The notes under the pieces are model-generated. The model did not search any database. It saw only the letters and a program-made list of their open reading frames with translations, and was not told where the DNA came from. Both the position numbers and the translations under genes were made by a program. Source: Cryphonectria parasitica EP155 (Eukaryota; Ascomycota; Sordariomycetes; Diaporthales; Cryphonectriaceae). From it: DNA of 64,000 nt. Below are positions 57,968-64,000 of this stretch, one piece after another (positions within the stretch are counted from its first letter, which is position 1; the number at the start of each line of letters is the position of its first letter). The stretch spans positions 428,759 through 492,758 of the forward strand of contig NW_024468911.1 of the NCBI RefSeq assembly GCF_011745365.1, in the 5' to 3' direction.

Positions 57968-58711
57968 GGGATACGCTGCAAAGGGCAACTAGAATTGATG
58001 TCAACTGTCCACGATACGGAGATAGACTCTTTCTGGGCAGGCCAGCTCTCTTCGCAAGAGGCACTCTCTCTACATTGACATGAGAAGAGGTTAGGCTATC
58101 CAGACAGCGAAGTGAAAGACGCAAACACGCACGTGTTCTATACAGACAGTATAATATCTACTATAGCATCCGAGCTCAGTAGTCTGTCTTTATAGAACTG
58201 ATCGTGTTCACCTTCTCTTCCCTCTCGTATACGGATTCCCATTCATTAGTCCTTATAAAAATAGCAAGTTGGCATTGAACAATGTTTGCATAGACATGTG
58301 TATATTTGCATGTTTAATTGCTGTTCATACTGATGATTTATTTATCCCGGTTGGCGGGTGGCTTGAACGGAACTACGGAGTATCCGCCGTGTCCGTCAGG
58401 GTCCTCGGACACGGCGGCAGTTTTGGGTGGGTGGCTGACGCTAAAATACCCACTGCATGCGAGACACAGTTGAAATCCATCCATCCATCCATCCATCCAC
58501 CACGACCTTACCTGAGACGCCCTTCGTTTTTGTATTTCAGAGTACACGCACAACAACAACGTACACGAGTCTCTGTGCTCTCTTTCTATCTAATATCTAG
58601 GGTAAAGAAAAAGGAACAGTCAAAGAAAAGGACAAGACGCAAACAGGAGCAACGATTCTTTCCAGTCCTCCCGCCAAGTTTCTACGTTGATCTTCCCATA
58701 CGCCTCCCGCT
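57968..58711. other. Intergenic 0.7 kb with TCCA microsatellite
   Basis: Upstream region of the MAPR gene. Contains a (TCCA) run at 58477-58499. No coding signature. Confidence 0.6.
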
Positions 58712-59339
58712 ATGGACTACGTCGAGCAGCGCATGGCCCAGGAGGCCCAGAGAGCCGCCGCGTAAGTTCATGATCGTCTCGAGGCGTTCTCCCCGTCAGA
58801 ACCAGCGCTCCGGAGCTCTGCAGAGGGTATCAAGAAGCCTCGTTCGCTGACCACCCATTGCAAACAGGAGCCCGTACGGCGATGCCTTCATCACACCTCT
58901 GAACGTCCTCCTGCTCTCACTCCTAGGCTACACCCTCTACGCCTTCCTCAAGCCCACGGTGACTACCGTACTCCCCAAGGAGCCACCTGCCACCGTCTTC
59001 CGCACCTTTACCCCGCGCACCTTACTCCCTTACAATGGCGAGAACGGCAACCCCATCTACTTTGCGGTCCGCGGCCGCGTCTTTGATGTCACGAGCGGTG
59101 CCAACTTCTACGGCCCTGGCGGGCCCTACGAGAACTTTGCCGGCAGGGATGCGTCCCGTGGTCTGGCTTGCGGCAGCTTCGACCAGGACATGCTCACCGA
59201 GGATCTCGACGGCCCTCTCTATCCCTTGGACAAGCTGCAGCCCGACGAGCTGGAGGCACTGCAGGGTTGGGAGGATCAGTTCTCGTCCAAATACCTTGTC
59301 GTCGGGAAGCTGGTTCCCGTTGGCGAGGAGGAAGACTAG
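58712..59339 (+). CDS. DAP1: Membrane-associated cytochrome-b5-like heme-binding protein (MAPR/Dap1 family)
   Basis: Exons 58712-58761 and 58868-59339; 173 residues. After a short N terminus (MDYVEQRMAQEAQRAAA) comes one membrane segment (about 27-46: LNVLLLSLLGYTLYAFL), then a cytochrome-b5-like domain: FTPRTLLPYNGENGNPIYFA, RGRVFDVTSGANFYGPGGPY, FAGRDASRGLACGSFD, SSKYLVVGKLV. The Tyr residues of the SGANFYGPGGPY segment fit the Tyr-ligated heme of this family rather than the His pair of true cytochrome b5. The yeast homologue Dap1 supports the P450 enzyme Erg11 in ergosterol synthesis at the ER. Confidence 0.92.
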
Positions 59340-59627
59340 GATTGCGACTGTCCGTGTTCTATGGTTTGCTGTAGATCAGCTCCTCGTTATCTAATAGACT
59401 GTTCTTACTTCCCCTCTCAATGTCCTCGTTCTCAGCTCAATTATGAGACTTACAAGTTCCTCAGGCAATGGTTTGGACGAAGAATGCGGAGATTTGAAAC
59501 CCCCTTGACTGCCACGTACCAGATCAATGTCTATATGGGCATCCATTCATTCTTGACAAGTGTCAAAGCTGATGTCGGCGTCACTTGATTTGGTTCTAGA
59601 ATCCTCGCATACCCCCCTCCCCCCCCC

Positions 59628-59628
<1 letters not shown>

Positions 59629-59662
<34 letters not shown>
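59629..59662. repeat. (AC)17 microsatellite
   Basis: Uninterrupted AC dinucleotide run directly after a C-rich tract. Confidence 0.97.
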
Positions 59663-59664
<2 letters not shown>

Positions 59665-61175
59665 TTGATGTTCCTGAAGGCGGTAACTGGTCATTATTAT
59701 TTTGCCTTATTTGATTCTCCAGCAGCCCGTTGACCTGGATCTCTCTCTGTGTCCCAGCACAAGTACCCAAACGTTGCTTTGAGGCTGTGATGCCAGAAAC
59801 GTTTGATGATAGTACAGGAGCGTGAACTCGATCTCACCAACAACCAGGGGCCATTCTGGTTTGAGATAACACATCTTCGCGCATCCTTATCAGCATTCAA
59901 ATCAAGCTGTCGAAGGAGGAACTAGACCTCCGCTGGACGATACAGCTCCCCTCTTCAATATGGCTGCCCTTTGGTCTCACCAGGCGCGTGGTCTGTTTGC
60001 CGAGTCTCAAAAAAACTCATCGTGCTGGAAGCGTCCACCCAAATGCTCTTTGGAGACCCTGAGACAGATTTGTCCCGTTCGTGTCTCTGCGAGGTTTACA
60101 CTCTGCTGTTCCGCGGCAGTGGAATCGAGCAACAAGGTTTTCGACACGACTTTCGAGTATGTACCTGCGTTCCGAAAGCTTTCCTAGAGTAGACGACAAT
60201 GATGAAGACGACGCCATGCATCCCAGAAGGAAGAGGAACAGGTTCTTCTTTTGTTGGATGCAGGGCAGATCTGACTGCGCAACCCCTAGGCCTCTCACAT
60301 CAGACAAGATGATGTTGCGTGGACCATGGATTGGCCGCGGCGCCTTGCATTTCTGAGTGCTGTTATTTGGGTGGGTTCCGATTCCTTGCTCGTCATTTAC
60401 AGGAGCGTCGCCACTCATTCTGGTCTGTTGTATCGCTTCTGATGATTGACGATTCGAGTTTTATTTTAGAGGATCCGTGATTCACTCTGCAAACAACAAA
60501 GTCTCACCGGAGACGGGGCCTGGACGGAAAGCTTGTTGTATATTGAACGACATGGCTGTGGACTGACTCTGCGGTTTGTTTCATTTGGGTTGAACTGCGG
60601 CCACTGGGCCAAGGCATGCAATGCAACAAAACGATGTGACTCCGTAGTGTCGTCTTGTGACGTTGAACAAGAGACGACAAAGGGAAGCAGTGGGATGTAC
60701 CACCACAGGCCCAAATCTTCTTACGCCAGATGCGCAAATACTCCAAGCCCTGAGGTGGCAAGAAGCCAAGAGCGGAACATTGGCATGTCGTCAGTCGCCA
60801 CATGGTCATGCTCCTGCTGAAATTGGAGCGTCACCTCACTTGCGCAGTGATCTCCTCTCACCTATCACGACGACACGGTAGAAGGGGCGGAAGGATCGAG
60901 TTGTGATTCATTCATTCATCCCATCCGCCTCCAACAAAGCGAGAAGCAAAGTTGATCGGAAGTTGTCGTCGTCTCTCGTTTGTCTGTCCTCGGTGGAGCA
61001 TCTGATTATCGCAGGGATTCTCTCGTGTGGCCACTTTCCGCATCCAAGCATGCTACGACGACAACAAGGACCAATGGCACTTGCGATGGTATCAAATTTG
61101 GACCACGGAAAAAGGGAGGACATTAAGTGACCAGATCCACAGCGGGACGGGCGGTTTTTATTGGGACTGCCGAGA

Positions 61176-61225
61176 GATAAGTAGCAGGACGGGCAAAATA
61201 TATTGGAGAGGTCCCACTCGATAAG
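61176..61225 (+). promoter_or_regulatory. Pair of GATAAG sites upstream of the permease
   Basis: GATAAG at 61176-61181 and 61220-61225, with further CTTATC (reverse) at 61516-61521 and 59886-59891. AreA/NIT2 GATA factors activate amino acid permeases through such sites under nitrogen limitation. The distance to the ATG (about 1.6 kb) and the shortness of the motif keep this tentative. Confidence 0.3.
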
Positions 61226-62855
61226 CTTTCAGCTCTTGAGCGCCGACTCAAGTTATCATTGCGCTTTCCCAGAGCAAGCCAGGTCAGGCTCTGTATTCTG
61301 TGGCGGCCGACCGTTGTAGGAATAGTCGTATATTTTACTACTGTCGGGTTATTTAGCTCGTGTCTCTTCCTGTGCTGTGTACTTGAAAGAGGGAAACGAC
61401 AACATTGTGAAGTCTTGGATGACAACGCGGCGAGTCGAAAGGAGAGCTTCAAGATGAAGGCTGAGCCAAGAATCTTTGCTTGGGCCGCCACGCGGAGTGT
61501 CATCTGTATGTGTCACTTATCAGCTATAGCCAAAGTTTCTTGATCCATGATCTTCCCACTTCCGCCCATGTCATCAGACATGTTTTCCTTGGTAAAATTG
61601 CTATACAGTACACTTACAGTACTGTGCATTACGACGATCCTCCTCCTCCGCCCGTTATTTTCTCTACTAGGACGTAATATCTGGCCCAGAAGAAGGGGGG
61701 GAGGGTGTTGGCTTGCGGACAACGGCTCGGATCCGAACGATGCTCCCTCACCCACGAGGTGCAGAGAGTGTGTGACCTCGTTCTGACCCCTTTGTGTGTC
61801 CTTCGAAAAAGGCAAAGGCGAGTGGATTCGTGACGCAGCAGCAGAAGGAGTATGGATCCAACCGAACCTGCTCCTGTTCCTGGTGCGTGTGTGCTGTGTG
61901 AGTAGATATGCAGCACGGCTGTATGAGGCAAAGGATCGCCTTCTAGAAGACGTCGACTGCAAGAAATGTGCATGGGTGATCACTGTTCCATGAAGATGAG
62001 GTGTTGGCTGCCGCATTGTGACAGTCACTGCAGTACATACTTTGGTGTTTGTGTACCTCTTTCGCATCCTCTCCCCTCCTTCTTTTGTCTCCTTCCTATC
62101 GACGATCTTCCCACCATAACCGATCCGAGCTGCGAGTTGACGCATTTCAACGGACCCGCTCTTATAATTCCAACAGAGACTCTTTTTATATAGCTTGGCA
62201 GGAAGTGTCGACAGGTCTCCCCCAAGCCTGCTTACCTGTCTATTAGTATGCCGCCTGCGAGTCGAGCCACCCAGCCTGTACGAGCGCGTACTGTGCTCCT
62301 CCAAGTTTTGTGTTTCTGTTTGCGTCCGCCCCCCCCCCCCCCCCCTTTCTCTCTCTATTTATTTCTATGCAGAGAAAAGCACACGAGAACGACAGTGATC
62401 TGCATCCCAAACTCACCCCCTCCTCCCCCACGCTCGCTCCACCTGCGATGTCCTCTGCAGCCTGAGCAGAGTCTCCACCGATTCCTTTCTCTCTCAGGTA
62501 AAAAGCATGACATAAAAGAAGGTGCATATATCATCGTACCAACTGGATGTGCAAAAGTGGGAACCAGTGGGTTCTCTCGCTCATTTGTACATGAAGTATG
62601 TCGTATGGAGACGTGGTACCATGCGTGTTTATTTGTGTTGAGTGGACTGCAGAATGCATGCCCGACTTTCTGGGTCCTGGGTCCTGATCTTAGAATCAAT
62701 CATATATTCTTTGGACCCCCTTCACTAGTTCTTGTCCTGTGTGGCCACTCTTGCTTGCCAGGAAAACACGGCCCTCTCGCTTTAGGCGGCTTCTACGGTT
62801 CAGCAGAGAAAGGACCTGTCCTGTATTCACAAACCAAGCCAGCCCGGCAGACAAC

Positions 62856-63119
62856 ATGGGCTCAAGTGAAGAACACTCGACCGAGAAGTCGGTGCCTCCC
62901 TCTCCGACCAACGGTGATGTTGGCGCGGGTGTCCTTACGGACCATGGCGCGGAGAGTGAGCTGCACAGGCGTCTGAGCAGCCGGCACGTCACCATGATTG
63001 CGCTTGGCTCATCCATCGGCATGGGTCTCTGGCTCGGTAGCGGAACCAGTCTGGCCAACGGCGGCCCGGCTGCTCTCTTCATCGGCTGTAGGCATTCATC
63101 CTGTGTCGTGAGGTGGCGG

Positions 63120-63150
<31 letters not shown>

Positions 63151-64000
63151 CTTGCTGTTTGACGACGTAGAGAGAGATTGGCTGACAAGGGGACGCCTCA
63201 GACATCCTTTCCGGAACCATGATCTGGTCTGTCTCGCAGTCTATCGGTGAGATGGCCATCATGTACCCCCTACCCTCGGCCTTCGTACAGTGGACCAATA
63301 AATTCGTCGACCCAGCCGCCGGCTTCGCGCTGGGCTGGTGTTACTGGTTCTCCTGGTGGATCACCATTGCCAACGAGCTTGCTGGTCTCGTGACAGTGCT
63401 GGGCTTCTGGGAAGGGAGCAGCAAGATACCCACGGGAGGTTGGATTGCTATTTTTCTGGTCGTTATAGTGCTTGTGAATATCTGCGCTGTCAACTACTTC
63501 GCCGAGACCGAGGTCGTCTTCGCAGCCATCAAGTTCGGCTGGATCTTCGTCATCATCATGTTCGTCTCCCTTGGCTCTGACGTAAAAGAAAAAGAAAGAA
63601 CCAAAAAACATGGAAAGAGAAGAAGAGTCCTGCTGACATGAAAGCCGACAGCACCATGATTGTCATCTCCGCTGGCGGCGCACCCAAGGGCGGCCCAATC
63701 GGGTTCAAATACTGGGACACAACTCACGGCTTCACCAACGGCTTCAAAGGGTTCCTCGACATCATGCCCACCTGTATCTTCGCCATGTCCGGCTCCGAGG
63801 CCTGCGGTCTCGTCGCCGCAGAGACCGAGAACCCGCGACAGTCGGTTCCCAAGGCTGTCAACTCCATCTGGATCCGCCTGGGTCTCTTCTATGTCGTCGG
63901 CTCGCTCATGATCACCATCACAGTCAGCCCATACAATGAGAATCTGTTTGGCGGCACGGGTACAAACGCCTCGCCGTTCGTCATCGCCTATAGAGATTCT
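62856..64000 (+). CDS. Amino acid permease (YAT/APC family), 5' part only
   Basis: Exons 62856-63087, 63202-63559, 63652 to beyond 64000; at least 313 residues seen. The cytosolic N terminus (MGSSEEHSTEKSVPPSPTNG) leads to the family start HRRLSSRHVTMIALGSSIGM, then LWLGSGTSLANGGPAALFIG, GTMIWSVSQSIGEMAIMYPL, WTNKFVDPAAGFALGWCYWF, ISAGGAPKGGPIGF and MSGSEACGLVAAETENPRQS. These mark the fungal general/aromatic amino acid permease family, a 12-helix plasma-membrane proton symporter; specificity is not readable. Intron 2 uses a GTTCGT donor (63560) and ACAG acceptor, chosen because it alone restores VIIITMIVISAGGAP in frame. Intron 1 contains a (TTG)n run. The 3' end lies outside the window. Confidence 0.92.
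63119..63150 (+). repeat. (TTG)n microsatellite in permease intron 1
   Basis: About ten TTG triplets inside the 114-nt intron 63088-63201. Confidence 0.95.

Larger units (their letters stand above)
59340..62855. other. 3.5-kb gene-free stretch upstream of the permease
   Basis: Long frames here (for example 61513-62304 minus) are low in family resemblance and rich in simple sequence, so I do not call a gene. It contains a C run followed by (AC)17 at 59612-59662, a C run at about 62329-62345 and scattered GATAAG motifs. A long upstream region is plausible for a regulated amino acid permease. Confidence 0.5.

Noticed and set aside
61513..62304. 263-codon minus-strand frame upstream of the permease
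   Set aside because: Arg/Ser/His-rich composition from CT-rich sequence, no conserved motif, and it covers simple repeats; treated as non-coding.
23500..64000. Secondary-metabolite or other functional gene cluster
   Set aside because: The genes belong to unrelated housekeeping and nutrient functions with alternating strands; no synthase, pathway regulator or cluster logic is seen.

Overview
This is a nuclear window from a filamentous ascomycete. Short GT-AG introns (about 50-170 nt), intron-split genes, fungal orthologues (DIM-5-type SET protein, GID4, RNase P p40, beta-COP) and a sharply bounded AT-rich block point to a Pezizomycotina species, probably a Sordariomycete. I cannot name the genus from sequence alone.

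The window has two compartments. Positions 1 to about 23,480 are extremely AT-rich and hold nested Ty3/gypsy chromovirus-like LTR retrotransposons that look heavily mutated by repeat-induced point mutation (RIP). Element A (1178-8694, minus) has two 454-bp LTRs and a perfect 5-bp target duplication (ATTTA). It sits inside an older copy (D) of the same family. Element B (minus, from 9166) is cut by element C (15531-22981, plus, two 442-bp LTRs), and broken inverted LTR pieces close the block. In A, B and C an extra gene lies antisense to gag-pol, starting 93 bp from the inner edge of the 3' LTR. It has a Cys-rich start and a coiled-coil-like middle, and in copy A a clear intron. This is the least expected structure in the window.

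Positions 23,480 to 64,000 have normal GC and hold 16 protein genes: F-box protein (-), GH35 beta-galactosidase (+, one-base frameshift), auxin-efflux-carrier-type transporter (-), secreted carboxylesterase (+), DIM-5/KMT1-like H3K9 methyltransferase (+), UBTD-like protein with lipidation motif (+), SEC26/beta-COP (-), Mago nashi (+), GID4/Vid24 (+), TRM11 (-), RNase P p40 (+), ankyrin protein (-), ribosomal protein uL15 (+), a small glycine-rich DDR48-annotated-type protein (+), a cytochrome-b5-like MAPR protein (+) and the start of an amino acid permease (+, runs off the end).

The genes are mostly unrelated housekeeping functions with no cluster logic. SEC26/Mago and TRM11/RPP40 are divergent pairs. 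RPP40 and the ankyrin gene converge with 24 bp between stops. A DIM-5-like gene lies about 14 kb from a RIP-mutated block of the kind that enzyme marks in Neurospora, which is suggestive but may be chance. All exon boundaries were derived by hand from splice sites and reading frame. Gene-free stretches of about 1-3.5 kb are listed and I recognise nothing coding in them.
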